A DNA stretch of 64,000 nt, from the NCBI GenBank assembly GCA_949825025.1, contig OX463779.1, positions 37,768,203-37,832,202 on the forward strand. Direction: 5' to 3'. The DNA is from Siphlonurus alternatus (lineage: Eukaryota; Arthropoda; Insecta; Ephemeroptera; Siphlonuridae). Shown here one piece after another: positions 1 through 12,719 of this stretch. The translations under genes were made by a program, and so were the position numbers. The notes beneath the pieces are model-generated. The model saw only the letters and a program-made list of their open reading frames with translations, ran no database searches and was not told where the DNA came from. Position 1 is the first letter of the stretch, and every line of letters starts with the position of its first letter.

Positions 1-154
1 TTTTTAATCAAGTACTGTAATTTTTAAACTAGTGGAAAAGAGTGGACAACTTGTGGAAAAATCCATTCCACTTCTTTTCCATGTTAATCCACGTTTAATC
101 CACTACGGGTTCCACGAGTGTGCTACCAGGGTAAAGCTATTTCAACGTTAAATC

Positions 155-156
<2 letters not shown>

Positions 157-220
<64 letters not shown>
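157..220. repeat. (TA)n microsatellite
   Basis: An uninterrupted TA dinucleotide run of about 60 bp sits at the left edge of the first satellite block. Bases 1-156 before it hold no gene that I can see, only short GTGGAAAA/CCAC-type repeats. Confidence 0.95.
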
Positions 221-223
<3 letters not shown>

Positions 224-228
224 TATTA

Positions 229-3200
229 GGACTTCCCGTGTCCCGAGTCATATGGATTCGAGACACGGCAGTTTTTTTAATGGTAAATTTACACATTTAT
301 AATAAGTTTATTTTGACTGCCTTGTCTCGATTGCAGACACGGCAGTCTAAAATAAAGCTTTTTTAACGTTAAATCGTATATGTTATAGGACTCCCGTGTC
401 CCGAGTGGAGACACGGCAGTTTTTTATATGGTGATTTTAGATTTAATAAATTCTATTTTGACTCCCTTGTCTCGATTGCAGACACGGCAGTCTAAAATAA
501 AGCTTTTTTAACGTTAAATCGTATATGTTATAGGACTCCCGTGTCCCGAGTGGAGACACGGCAGTTTTTTTATATGGTAAATTTATATTTAATAAGTTCT
601 ATTTTGACTGCCTTGTCTCGATTGCAGACACGGCAGTCTAAAATAAAGCTTTTTTAACGTTAAATCGTGTATGTTATAGGACTCCCGTGTCCCGAGTGCA
701 GACACGGCAGTTTTTTTTATATGGTAAATTTATATTTAATAAGTTCTATTTTGACTGCCTTGTCTCGATTGCAGACACGGCAGTCTAAAATAAAGCTTTT
801 TTAACGTTAAATCGTGTATGTTATAGGACTCCCGTGTCCCGAGTGGAGACACGGCAGTTTTTTATATGGTGATTTTAGATTTAATAAATTCTATTTTGAC
901 TCCCTTGTCTTGATTGCAGACACGGCAGTCTAAAATAAAGCTTTTTTTAACGTTAAATCGTATATGTTATAGGACTCCCGTGTCCCGAGTGGAGACACGG
1001 CAGTTTTTTTATATGCTGATTTTAGATTTAATAAATTCTATTTTGACTCCCTTGTCTCGATTGCAGACACGGCAGTCTAAAATAAAGCTTTTTTAACGTT
1101 AAATCGTATATGTTATAGGACTCCCGTGTCCCGAGTGGGAGACACGGCAGTTTTTTTATATGGTAATTTACATTTAATAAATTCTATTTTGACTCCCGCC
1201 TTGTCTTGATTGCAGACACGGCTGTCTAAAATAAAGCTTTTTTTAACGTTAAATCGTATATGTTATAGGACTCCCGTGTCCCGAGTGGAGACACGGCAGT
1301 TTTTTTATATGGTGATTTTAGATTTAATAAATTCTATTTTGACTCCCTTGTCTCGATTGCAGACACGGCAGTCTAAAATAAAGCTTTTTTAACGTTAAAT
1401 CGTATATGTTATAGGACTCCCGTGTCCCGAGTGGAGACACGGCAGTTTTTTATATGGTAAATTTAAATTTAATAAGTTCTATTTTGACTGCCTTGTCTCG
1501 ATTGCAGACACGGCAGTCTAAAATAAAGCTTTTTTAACGTTAAATCGTATATGTTATAGGACTCCCGTGTCCCGATCAGTGGAGACACGGCAGTTTTTTT
1601 ATATGGTAAATTTACATTTAATAAGTTCTATTTTGACTCCCTTGTCTCGATTGCAGACACGGCAGTCTAAAATAAAGCTTTTTTAACGTTAAATCGTATA
1701 TGTTATAGGACTCCCGTGTCCCGAGTGGAGACACGGCAGTTTTTTTATATGGTAATTTACATTTAATAAATTCTATTTTGTCTCCCGCCTTGTCTTGATT
1801 GCAGACACGGCTGTCTAAAATAAAGCTTTTTTTAACGTTAAATCGTGTATGTTATAGGACTCCCGTGTCCCGAGTGGAGACACGGCAGTTTTTTATATGG
1901 TGATTTTAGATTTAATAAATTCTATTTTGACTCCCTTGTCTTGATTGCAGACACGGCAGTCTAAAATAAAGCTTTTTTTAACGTTAAATCGTATATGTTA
2001 TAGGACTCCCGTGTCCCGAGTGGAGACACGGCAGTTTTTTTATATGCTGATTTTAGATTTAATAAATTCTATTTTGACTCCCTTGTCTCGATTGCAGACA
2101 CGGCAGTCTAAAATAAAGCTTTTTTAACGTTAAATCGTATATGTTATAGGACTCCCGTGTCCCGAGTGGAGACACGGCAGTTTTTTTATATGGTAATTTA
2201 CATTTAATAAATTCTATTTTGACTCCTGCCTTGTCTTGATTGCAGACACGGCTGTCTAAAATAAAGCTTTTTTAACGTTAAATCGTATATGTTATAGGAC
2301 TCCCGTGTCCCGAGTGGAGACACGGCAGTTTTTTTATATGCTGATTTTAGATTTAATAAATTCTATTTTGACTCCCTTGTCTCGATTGCAGACACGGCAG
2401 TCTAAAATAAAGCTTTTTTAACGTTAAATCGTATATGTTATAGGACTCCCGTGTCCCGAGTGGAGACACGGCAGTTTTTTATATGGTGATTTTAGATTTA
2501 ATAAATTCTATTTTGACTCCCTTGTCTCGATTGCAGACACGGCAGTCTAAAATAAAGCTTTTTTAACGTTAAATCGTATATGTTATAGGACTCCCGTGTC
2601 CCGAGTGGAGACACGGCAGTTTTTTATATGGTGATTTTAGATTTAATAAATTCTATTTTGACTCCCTTGTCTCGATTGCAGACACGGCAGTCTAAAATAA
2701 AGCTTTTTTAACGTTAAATCGTATATCTTATAGGACTCCCGTGTCCCGAGTGGAGACACGGCAGTTTTTTTATATGGTAATTTACATTTAGTAAGTTCTA
2801 TTTTGACTGCCTTGTCTCGATTGCAGACACGGCAGTCTAAAATAAAGCCTTTTTAACGTTAAATCGTATATGTTATAGGACTCCCGTGTCCCGAGTGGAG
2901 ACACGGCAGTTTTTTATATGGTGATTTTAGATTTAATAAATTCTATTTTGACTCCCTTGTCTCGATTGCAGACACGGCAGTCTAAAATAAAGCTTTTTTA
3001 ACGTTAAATCGTGTATGTTATAGGACTCCCGTGTCCCGAGTGGAGACACGGCAGTTTTTTTATATGGTGATTTTACATTTATATAGTAAGTTCTATTTTG
3101 ACTGCCTTGTCTCGATTGCAGACACGGCAGTCTAAAATAAAGCTTTTTTAACGTTAAATCGTATATGTTATAGGACTCCCGTGTCCCGAGTGGAGACACG

Positions 3201-3600
3201 GCAGTTTTTTATATGGTGATTTTAGATTTAATAAATTCTATTTTGACTCCCTTGTCTCGATTGCAGACACGGCAGTCTAAAATAAAGCTTTTTTAACGTT
3301 AAATCGTATATGTTATAGGACTCCCGTGTCCCGAGTGGAGACACGGCAGTTTTTTTATATGGTAATTTTACATTTAATAAATTCCATTTTGACTGCCTTA
3401 CTTTTTTAACGTTAAATCGTATATATATTATGTTATATATAGGACTCGACCGTGTCCCGGCCGAGAGTGGAGATCGACACGACAATTTTTTTAAATGCCA
3501 AGGCAATATATACATATTAATTAATTCATTTTTCGTCTCGATCATGGAGGAAATCCATGGTCTCGATTAATTACAGACATGGCCGCGCGGCAGAATAAAA
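229..3600 (+). repeat. Satellite A array, about 148-bp monomers, forward block
   Basis: About 22 tandem copies of an approximately 148-bp unit. Each unit has two imperfect dyads: CCGTGTC-CCGAGTGGA-GACACGG and a second one around TGTCTCGATTGCAGACA. They are separated by AT-rich spacer containing AACGTTAAATCGTATATG. Spacer variants (GTGATTTTAGATTTAATAAA and GTAAATTTA types) are interspersed. Short reading frames inside recur with the repeat period and are not genes; identical copies at 914-1096 and 1945-2127 indicate a higher-order period of 1031 bp (seven monomers). Copies from about 3390 to 3600 are diverged, with insertions, as expected at an array edge. Confidence 0.95.
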
Positions 3601-3623
3601 TAAACCTTTTTTAACGTTTTATG

Positions 3624-3627
<4 letters not shown>

Positions 3628-3687
<60 letters not shown>

Positions 3688-3700
3688 ACACATACATATA
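3628..3700. repeat. Compound (CA)n/(TA)n microsatellite
   Basis: A CA run, a TA run, then CACATACA units just beyond the satellite A array. The following stretch to 4321 is very AT-rich. I see no gene or recognisable element in it beyond a degraded satellite A trace near 3700-3840 (ACTTCTGTGTC; CAGACACGATCGACTGTC). Confidence 0.8.
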
Positions 3701-4321
3701 TGTTTTAGGACTTCTGTGTCAGTTTTAATTTATTTTTGTATTGATATCTATTCAATATATTTTATATAACATGTTGACAGCATAATTAATGCATGCATAC
3801 CTTCAAAAACAGACACGATCGACTGTCTAATAAAATAAAGACTTCATATTAAAATAAATATAAATAAATATTTGCGGGTTCATTATACCTGCAGCGAGAA
3901 CATGGTATCATAAGACTGCATGACTTGCATATGAGCCATATATATATACGGGTATTTGATGGGGCATGTAAAATTAATAATTTAATAATATTTTAAAATT
4001 GGATTTATTTTACGTAAAATCAATGACATATATAAATATCATATACAGATGTATTAATTAATTTCATGTCATATATGCATGATATTTTATAATATACAGA
4101 GATCATGACAAGATTCTAGTTGTAACATTCGATCAACATTAATTTAATTTGTAACACAGTCAATGAAAGTTTTCTTTTTCTATTATATATATTATACTCA
4201 CAAAAACTGTATTATGTATGATATATGCTGCACGATGTGAACGTCATGTGTCGTTAATTTTATAAAATATAAAGTTAATTAATTAAAAGATGTTTATATC
4301 TTTGTATAAGAAAAATTATAT

Positions 4322-4716
4322 TTAAGGTAGGGATAACGCCAGTCACCTGTTCGACATAGGTCCCTTTGATTAACATATGTAATTAAACCTTAGCAATTAA
4401 ATTCACAAAAATTCTGAATTTTTTTTTAGAAGCGGATATTAGTGCCCAAAAGCCATAGAAAAAGTTTCAAAACAAGTTAACGAGCCGATTTTTTAAATTA
4501 ATTTTTTAGTTTGTCTCTCCATGGGAAAGCCCTATGCTGAAAATTAAAAAAATTAATTAAAAAAAAACCGGCTCGTTAAATTGTTTTCAATTGTTTTCTA
4601 TGACTTTTAGGCACTATAAATATCTGCCTCTAAAAATATTTCAGAATTTTTGTGAATTTACATGTTAATCAAAAGAACCTACGTCAAACAGCTGATCGGC
4701 GTTATCTCTACCTTAA
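4322..4716. mobile_element. TTAA-flanked fold-back MITE, subfamily A
   Basis: The element begins TTAAGGTAGGGATAACGCC and ends GGCGTTATCTCTACCTTAA. The whole length folds back, with an asymmetric centre containing CTCCATGGGAAAGCCCTATG. The TTAA on both sides is the duplication expected for piggyBac-type insertion, but no transposase is present, so the superfamily is inferred. Relatives lie at 13425-13730 (partial), 28753-29146 and 45063-45735. The two arms carry many mismatches, unlike the outer arms of the 28753 copy. Confidence 0.85.
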
Positions 4717-5452
4717 ACATTTTAAACTAAAATTGAATTTGTTTTTATTTATTTTTTTGTATCATGCATACTTTCAACCGAAATATCATTTCTCTCAAAA
4801 CACTTTTCCAAAGGAAATTACATTTTGAAAATTTGCTACACAGTTTTGCACTAAAATATTATAAATATGATACAATACAACATCTATAAAAAAAATATTT
4901 TAAGAATAAAAGAATAATTCTGTATTATAATATATAGTAAAATTAACCTAAGATGAGCAAACATTGGATGTGGCAAACACATATAAAATGCTCAATAAAA
5001 AATATCTCTTGGTCCTTTATGTCCTCTAAATGTATTTTATATAAATTCACAGGTGTTTTTTCGACCTCGATCCTCTTTTCATTTACGCTACTATAAAAGA
5101 ATTACGTACTTATTAATTGCAATGTGCCGCCTACATGATCCATCTAAATTACAATAATTAATGCATAATAATATATTATATATATTATAATTAGCCATAA
5201 AATAAATTGAATCTCTACAAAAACACACCATATATGGCACATGCATGGCTATGTGTGTTTGCTTTATATATACAGTAATGTAGTATCATATACTGTATAA
5301 TGCACATAATTATATGGAATGATTCATAATATAATTATATAGACAATATATATATGTACTGTATATAAATCATAATAAAATGCATTGACATTAATTGCCC
5401 AGAAATGAATGGCATCAATCAGAATTCAGAGCTATACATACAGTATGTGTAG
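4717..5452. other. AT-rich intergenic DNA
   Basis: No reading frame, RNA gene or repeat family was recognised here. The sequence is rich in TATATA and AATTAATT tracts only. Confidence 0.6.
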
Positions 5453-5627
5453 CAAAGGCGGGGGGCGGATCCAGCGCGCGGCTCTCTGGGAAGGGGGGGG
5501 GGGGTATCCCGCAATGTTAAATTTTGGGTGGGATGGTGAGGGTGGGAAAACCTTTTATGTATTTTGGGACCTTTTGGAGGGGGCGACGATGCCCTCCCTA
5601 CCTCCCCATTGCATGGATCCGCGCCTG
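5453..5627. mobile_element. Short TIR element with G-rich tract and GGATCC ends
   Basis: The left end carries GGCGGATCCAG after a G run and the right end is CATGGATCCGCGCCTG, an imperfect terminal inverted repeat. The interior has a long G run and GGGTGGGATGG. Partial relatives with a GGATCC end and a poly-G tract occur at 44364-44440 and 50283-50446. The overlapping reading frames of 80-100 residues on both strands are low-complexity and have no recognisable domain. I call it a nonautonomous DNA element; no clear target duplication was found. Confidence 0.55.
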
Positions 5628-5726
5628 TACATCTCAGAGTATAAATATATATATGGTACACAAAATTATATACAATATGCAACTATATATACACTCAATC
5701 TCGAGACATAATGTATGTTATACTAG

Positions 5727-6410
5727 AGCAGCGTTCACATATTCGGAAATTGCTACGGCATTTAATTAAGACGTAGAGCATACACATAGCACCTTTTATA
5801 GGATCGAGACCTACACACGCATTCGACATGCCGTATGCGCTAGTGTTGTGAGTAAGTTAATAACCATTTGGTTATTTTGTTAATAACTCGGTTATTAACC
5901 CAATTCAAAATAACCTAACATAACCTCAGTTATTATGGAAATTTGGCAACATATAGCAGTTTGAATTAATATCCAGGTTATTCTACATAAAAAGAATAGT
6001 GTAATTACTAAAAAAATACTTGTAAAATCAAAATGCTATCCAGAGAATAATCTTTTGAATTCAAAATAAATTATTTAGCATTTAATTAATTAACCGAGAA
6101 ATGTGGCAACACTGTAGTTAAAGTCAAAATTATTAAAAATCGCTGTAAAATCTTTTCTATCAATTATTTTTACTCAAAAAAAAAGTATTTTGGTTGTTTC
6201 ATTGAAAAAAGAGGGTTGAAAGCACACTTGAAGCTACATTTAAAATTTGTTACCATGGCCCTCAAAAAGGCAAAATAACCCAAAATAACCTAACAAATGT
6301 TAATAACCTGTTAATAACCTCGGTTATTAACTTCGTTTTAAAATAACCGGTTATTTTATGCGCATGATATTCTCGTATACACCGATTTCCGAGGGTATGT
6401 GAACGCGGCT
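5727..6410. mobile_element. CCGTAGC-family MITE split by a nested element
   Basis: The left end reads AGCAGCGTTCACATATTCGG followed by TTGCTACGGCA, and the right end reads CCGAGGGTATGTGAACGCGG. These match the termini of the 40883-41043 copy. The interior is displaced by a different palindromic sequence (5849-6360), so this is an older MITE carrying a younger insertion. Confidence 0.65.
5849..6360. mobile_element. Nested fold-back element rich in GTTATTAAC and AATAACC
   Basis: Near the left end, GTTAATAACCATTTGGTTATT and CGGTTATTAACC appear. Near the right end, TTAATAACCTCGGTTATTAAC and AAATAACCGGTTATTTT appear in inverse order. It is an approximately 0.5-kb palindromic, noncoding element inside the MITE at 5727-6410. 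I do not recognise the family. Confidence 0.55.
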
Positions 6411-7067
6411 TAATACAATATTACGACTACATGACTACATTTTTTAGTATTAATTTATCATCGGGGAAACACTTATATACGTACCAACCATCGATATGTT
6501 TGATGGTGAAGATGAAATGCGAGCAATGTAACTTTTTATCATAAAAATAACAAAGATGGGAGCTACTTCGCGGCTAGTTTCCCATCGTCCATGCTGCCGA
6601 AGACGCGTTTATGTTTTTACTCCTAGGCTAACAGTTCAAATTAAAAATTGATGAAAGTACATATTTTACAAAATTCACTATTTACACAAAAGATTTTAAT
6701 TATTTAAAGGGTAAAAAATTGTCTCCAAATTGTTGAAAAACTCAATAGAATATCGATCTAAAATACACAGTGTTGTTTACGATAATATACCGCCATTTTT
6801 TTCATTGATGTCCCGAGTCCAGATTGCCAACAGCACAGAAATAATTAAGATGATATGGATGATGATGCATCACTCTATTAATACAATTTATTAGATGCAT
6901 AAAAAAATAAACATATTTGAAAATTCAATTTTAAACAATCTTTTTGCAGAGAATTATATTCTAAAATAAAAATTAAAGAAAACTCCATTTTTTAAAATAG
7001 AATCACGTTTCCTAAACTGTTCCCTGCCATTTAACATTTAAATGTTAGTAATGTAAACATATAAAAA
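6411..7067. other. Intergenic DNA without recognisable feature
   Basis: AT-rich sequence between the nested MITE and the second satellite block. I see no gene, no TIR and no tandem repeat. Confidence 0.5.
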
Positions 7068-9975
7068 AACTGCCGTGTCCCCACTCAGGAGTCAGGACAC
7101 GGGAGTCCTATATATAATATATATATAACATAATAATATTTACGGTTTATCGTTAAAAAAGTATAAGGCAGTCAAAATAGAATTGATTAAATGTAAATTT
7201 ACCATATAAAAAAATTCCATGTCTCCACTCGGGACACGGGAGTTCTGTTAATATATATATATAACTGTATTATAATATTAACATATATATATGGCATATA
7301 TACGATATATATATAATATAAATATATTTAACGTTAAAAAACTTTATTTTAGACTGCCGGGTCTGCAATCGAGACAAGGCGGTCAAAATAGAACTTGTTA
7401 AATTTAAATTTACCATATAAAAAAACTGCCGTGTCTCCACTCGGGACACGGGAGTCCTATAACATATACGATTTAACGTTAAAAAAGCTTTATTTTAGAC
7501 TGCCGTGTCTGCAATCGAGACAAGGCAGTCAAAATAGAACTTATTAAATTTAAATTTACCATATAAAAAAACTGCCGTGTCTCCACTGATCGGGACACGG
7601 GAGTCCTATAACATATACGATTTAACGTTAAAAAAGCTTTATTTTAGACTGCCGTGTCTGCAATCGAGACAAGGGAGTCAAAATAGAACTAATTAAATAT
7701 ATATATATATTTAATTAGTTCTATTTTGACTCCCTTGTCTCGATTGCAGACACGGCAGTCTAAAATAAAGCTTTTTTAACGTTAAATCGTATATCTTATA
7801 GGACTCCCGTGTCCCGAGTGGAGACACGGCAGTATTTTTTATATGGTAAATTTATAAATTTACCATATAAAAAATACTGCCGTGTCTCCACTCGGGACAC
7901 GGGAGTCCTGCTATAACATATACGATTTAACGTTAAAAAAGCTTTATTTTAGACTGCCGTGTCTGCAATCGAGACAAGGGAGTCATAATAGAATTTATTA
8001 AATCTAAAATCACCATATAAAAAACTGCCGTGTCTCGATCCACTCGGGACACGGGAGTCCTATAACATATACGATTTAACGTTAAAAAAGCTTTTTTTTA
8101 GACTGCCGTGTCTGCAATCGAGACAAGGCAGTCAAAATAGAACTTATTAAATGTGAAATCACCATATAAAAAAACTGCCGTGTCTCCACTCGGGACACGG
8201 GAGTCCTATAACATATACGATTTAACGTTAAAAAAGCTTTATTTTAGACTGCCGTGTCTGCAATCGAGACAAGGGAGTCAAAATAGAATTTATTAAATGT
8301 AAAATCACCATATAAAAAAACTGCCGTGTCTCCACTCGGGACACGGGAGTCCTATAACATACACGATTTAACGTTAAAAAAGCTTTATTTTAGACTGCCG
8401 TGTCTGCAATCGAGACAAGGCAGTCAAAATAGAACTTATTAAATTTAAATTTACCATATAGAAAAACTCCCGTGTCTCCACTCGGGACACGGGAGTCCTA
8501 TAACATACACGATTTAACGTTAAAAAAGCTTTATTTTAGACTGCCGTGTCTGCAATCGAGACAAGGGAGTCAAAATAGAATTTATTAAATCTAAAATCAC
8601 CATATAAAAAAACTGCCGTGTCTCCACTCGGGACACGGGAGTCCTATAACATACACGATTTAACGTTAAAAAAGCTTTATTTTAGACTGCCGTGTCTGCA
8701 ATCGAGACAAGGGAGTCAAAATAGAACTTATTAAATTTAAATTTATCATATAAAAAAACTGCCGTGTCTCCACTCGGGACACGGGAGTCCTATAACATAC
8801 ACGATTTAACGTTAAAAAAGCTTTATTTTAGACTGCCGTGTCTGCAATCGAGACAAGGGAGTCAAAATAGAATTTATTAAATCTAAAATCACCATATAAA
8901 AAAACTGCCGTGTCTCCACTCGGGACACGGGAGTCCTATAACATATACGATTTAACGTTAAAAAAAGCTTTATTTTAGACTGCCGTGTCTGCAATCAAGA
9001 CAAGAGGGAGTCAAAATAGAATTTATTAAATGTAAATTACCATATAAAAAAACTGCCGTGTCTGCAATCGAGACAAGGGAGTCAAAATAGAATTTATTAA
9101 ATCTAAAATCACCATATAAAAAACTGCCGTGTCTCCACTCGGGACACGGGAGTCCTATAACATACACGATTTAACGTTAAAAAAGCTTTATTTTAGACTG
9201 CCGTGTCTGCAATCGAGACAAGGCAGTCAAAATAGAACTTATTAAATATAAATTTACCATATAAAAAAAACTGCCGTGTCTCCACTCGGGACACGGGAGT
9301 CCTATAACATATACGATTTAACGTTAAAAAAGCTTTATTTTAGACTGCCGTGTCTGCAATCGAGACAAGGGAGTCAAAATAGAATTTATTAAATCTAAAA
9401 TCACCATATAAAAAAACTGCCGTGTCTCCACTCGGGACACGGGAGTCCTATAACATATACGATTTAACGTTAAAAAAGCTTTATTTTAGACTGCCGTGTC
9501 TGCAATCGAGACAAGGCAGTCAAAATAGAACTTATTAAATTTAAATTTACCATATAGAAAAACTGCCGTGTCTCCACTCGGGACACGGGAGTCCTATAAC
9601 ATATACGATTTAACGTTGAAATAGCTTTATTTTAGACTGCCGTGTCTGCAATCGAGACAAGGCAGTCAAAATAGAATTTATTAAATTGAAAATCACTATA
9701 TATAAAAAAACTGCCGGGTCTCCACTCGGGACACGGGAGTCCTATAACATATACGTTTTAACGTTGAAATAGCTTTATTTTAGACTGCCGTGTCTGCAAT
9801 CGAGACAAGGCAGTCAAAATAGAATTTATTAAATTGAAAATCACTATATAAAAATACTGCCGTGTCTCCACTCGGGACACGGGAGTCCTATAACATATAC
9901 GATTTAACGTTGAATTAAATAGCTTTATAATTTAAGGCTGATGCTGTCTGCAATCGAGACAAGATATTATACTGC
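7068..9975 (-). repeat. Satellite A array, reverse block
   Basis: About 19-20 copies of the approximately 148-bp satellite A monomer in the opposite orientation to the 229-3600 block (ACTGCCGTGTCTCCACTCGG followed by GACACGGGAGTCC). One monomer at about 7702-7851 is flipped back, flanked by two perfect palindromic junctions. Copies before about 7320 and after about 9600 are diverged and interrupted by TA runs. One unit is shortened around 9040-9070. The reading frames at 8812-8994 and 8970-9167 are repeat artefacts. Confidence 0.95.
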
Positions 9976-10036
9976 ATGAAGGCATGCATGCAGTTACTAT
10001 ATGATGTCAACAATATGAATTAATTTAATATTATGG

Positions 10037-10203
10037 ATCGCGTCTAGGGTAGATTCGAGCGTATATATATATATATATAATATATTATACGTCCTGAGTT
10101 GGGCTGGCCAACATTGCAACGAGTTCATGCGGGTCCACAGCGCTCATGCAACTCAGGACGTGTATATAATATACTATACGCTCTATACCACGTGTAGACG
10201 CGA
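10037..10203. mobile_element. Small hairpin element, TCGCGTCTA termini
   Basis: TCGCGTCTA at 10037 pairs with TAGACGCGA at 10195. Nested inside are GAGCGTATA/TATACGCTC and ACGTCCTGAGTTG/CAACTCAGGACGT. The loop is GC-richer. It fits a short fold-back MITE with no coding capacity. Confidence 0.6.
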
Positions 10204-10306
10204 CAATATTTAATGTGAATAAATAAAATAAAAATAATTAATTGGTATATATATTATATTATGTTATATATATAATTAATTATATATTATAAAAAATCTT
10301 CAATCA

Positions 10307-10354
<48 letters not shown>

Positions 10355-10685
10355 ATATAATATAATATATATATATATATATATTATATATGCGGTCGAA
10401 AATTCCACGATAAATTCATAATTAAATATATTAAATTAATTTGTTATATATATTTTATGTATATAAAATTAATATATATAACTCGTCATTATAATAAAAT
10501 AATAATTTTTATAATATCATTATTGATTATACTTTGAAGTGTTTATTGAAGTTTTATATTTTAATTCCAGTATATATGATCTTAACTTAATTCGGTCGAT
10601 TGTTCCATGCGCCGGCAATTTACATGTTGCGCTGCTGTAGCATATAATTAACATTACATATATGATATATGGCGCTTGTATATGA
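10204..10685. repeat. AT-rich stretch with (TA)n runs
   Basis: Dominated by TATATA and ATTATATA simple sequence, notably 10310-10390. No gene seen. Confidence 0.7.
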
Positions 10686-10823
10686 AAGTGCCGTGTCCCG
10701 AGTCTTTTTCTTCGGGACAAGGCAGCATAAAACTGCATAATATGCCGCCAGTTAGAGTAGCGTAGTGCGCATGCGCTGAACACTGCCTTGTCCCGATTCG
10801 GGACAAGGCTCCCTTGTCCCTAG
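10686..10823. repeat. Dispersed dyads resembling satellite A hairpins
   Basis: Two inverted pairs: GTGCCGTGTCCCGAGTC with TTCGGGACAAGGCAGC (10690-10728), and CACTGCCTTGTCCCGATTCG with GGGACAAGGCTCCCTTGTCC (10781-10820). They share the TGTCCCGA core and the GCCTTGTC/GCCGTGTC variants of satellite A, but they are not in a 148-bp tandem frame. Common ancestry with satellite A is inferred. Confidence 0.5.
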
Positions 10824-11530
10824 CAACGTCCGCCAAAAGCAAAACTGTCAAAAAAAAAAGTGAAGTAAGTTCAAGTAAGCATGACTTGCGCAGTTGCCAG
10901 CAGAGAGAAGAGGTTGCCAGATCGAAATATTTTCGTTTATGCAATCGGCTGAATCTAGGATCATGTATGTACATACAAGATCAGAGCGTACTTCGATTAG
11001 TATTCAAGCGTGTCACATCCAAATCGTTTCGCCCTATACTGACGTGTAGTTCACGCTTTTGCCACATCTCAGTGGTGGCGCCACGTGTGGGAGAAAAAAA
11101 GCGAAATCGCGGGTAACTCACAATGTTATAAATTTCATTTCAAGCCCAGCATATCTTGAAAATCGAGTATAAAATGCAAAATTACACACTTATTGTGTTA
11201 TTTATTCATTAATTAACTTTAATAGCGTGGTATTTATGATTCAATATTTATTTCGAAATGAATTAAGACTGCATTATAAAACAAAATGGAAAAAGTTGAT
11301 CAAGTCAACCGCTAAAGACCTATATATAATGCAAAGAATATGGTCCTTACCTCCTTACAGCAACACGTACACATGTATATGAGTAAAATGAGATATATTC
11401 ATATATTATGTATTTCTTTCTTATAATTTGCAAAAACGAATGTTATAGTTGCATAAATAAAGAAATAGAATATATAGTGAACATTTTGCTATAATTAAGT
11501 TATTATACTGTAAACAAATATTTTTTTCCC
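10824..11530. other. Intergenic DNA, partly matching the right flank of the giant palindrome
   Basis: The segment AGAGCGTACTTCGATTAGTA plus TTCAAGCGTGTCAC at about 10984-11017 occurs in inverted form at about 39837-39870. Weaker similarity follows (GGCGCCACGTGTGGGAG versus GGCGCTACTAGTGGGAG). Overlapping reading frames of about 100 residues on both strands have no recognisable domain and are not called as genes. Confidence 0.5.
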
Positions 11531-11903
11531 TTAAGGTAGAGATAATACAGATCAGCTGGCCCAATGCTAAAAAAATCCCATTCATAAAAATTATGAAAAA
11601 AATTTAAAGTGTTCTCCTCTACATCCCCTATCAGTAGGTAAAATATCAGGTATACAAAAACGAGCTAGTTTTCGAGTTATTAATTTTTAAAGTTGACCAA
11701 TTTAACATGGAAGTTTCATTTCTCCATGTTAAATTAGTCAACTTTAAAAATTAATAACGCGAAAACTAGCTCGTTTTTGTTTACCTGATATTTTACCTAC
11801 TGATAGGGGATGTAGAGGAGAACATTTTAAATTTGTTTCATAATTTTTATGAATGGGATTTTTTTAGCATTGGGCCAGCTGATCCGTATTATCTCTACCT
11901 TAA
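11531..11903. mobile_element. TTAA-flanked fold-back MITE, subfamily B
   Basis: It runs from TTAAGGTAGAGATAATACAG to its inverted counterpart ending CTCTACCTTAA. Internally it has GTTCTCCTCTACATCCCC, TATCAGTAGGTAAAATATCA and the arms AAAGTTGACCAATTTAACAT and ATGTTAAATTAGTCAAC. The same family occurs at 47536, 49629 and 52907. It is noncoding. Confidence 0.85.
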
Positions 11904-12719
11904 TTGTCATATATTTTAAAGCGATATATGTTTTTAAGATGTGTAAAATATAATTTTTATCATAAATAAAAGTACTGTAGGCATTATATTATACATTACA
12001 ACTGCATGTGAAATCAATAAAATAATATATATATAATTATATATATATTCCTGTATTTTATTGTGCTACAAATTGTAAAATATTCTCAAGTAAAAAATTT
12101 ATGCATTCATGAATAAAAGTATGGTAAATTTATGGTCTTGATCACACTTTGTACAATACCAAGTTTAATGTGGTCTAAAGTGTGGGAAAAATGAAACAAA
12201 ACACCTTTGACCATATATATACATACCTTTGAACAGCATATACTTTTCCAATGCATGCACACCGTTCGTGGTATGATCAAAAGTATGTGGTGAAAATCAT
12301 ACACCATCAGCAAGTTCCTAAATGGTGTAATTAATTAATTATACCGGAAGAGGCAAAGGTATTAAAATAAAATTTCCTTAATTGTTTCAGTTCTGTTGCA
12401 TTAATTAAAATTTATTGTTTCATTAAATACGTACAATAATTCATAACTTAATATTTAATTCTAGCTAGTACTGAAAAATACATAAATATATAGAAAAAAA
12501 AAGACAATATATCACACCATTTAATTATCATTATTAAATTATTATTAATTATTATAATGTTTAAAAAAACAAAAGCACAATATACGGAGTTTATCAGCAC
12601 CGGCAACGAGGATTGATGTGATTATGCCATTCGGCTACGAATGGATCCTGTAAAAAGTATAAAAATGCAATCAGAATATATAGAAATTCGACTTGCATTT
12701 TTTATATCACATAAAAAAC
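11904..12719. other. AT-rich intergenic DNA
   Basis: No gene or repeat family was recognised. The only longer frame (12107-12313, minus) has no domain or splice context. Confidence 0.5.

Noticed and set aside
914..3545. Repeated 60-105 codon reading frames in both orientations within satellite A
   Set aside because: They recur with the 148-bp period and only reflect a unit that happens to lack stops in one frame across the repeats; no independent coding sign.
5409..5769. Overlapping frames across the poly-G element
   Set aside because: Both strands are open only because of the simple G/C-rich composition; the region is better explained by a short TIR element.
12590..12660. Possible tRNA-like segment
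   Set aside because: No consistent cloverleaf or A/B box pair could be drawn.
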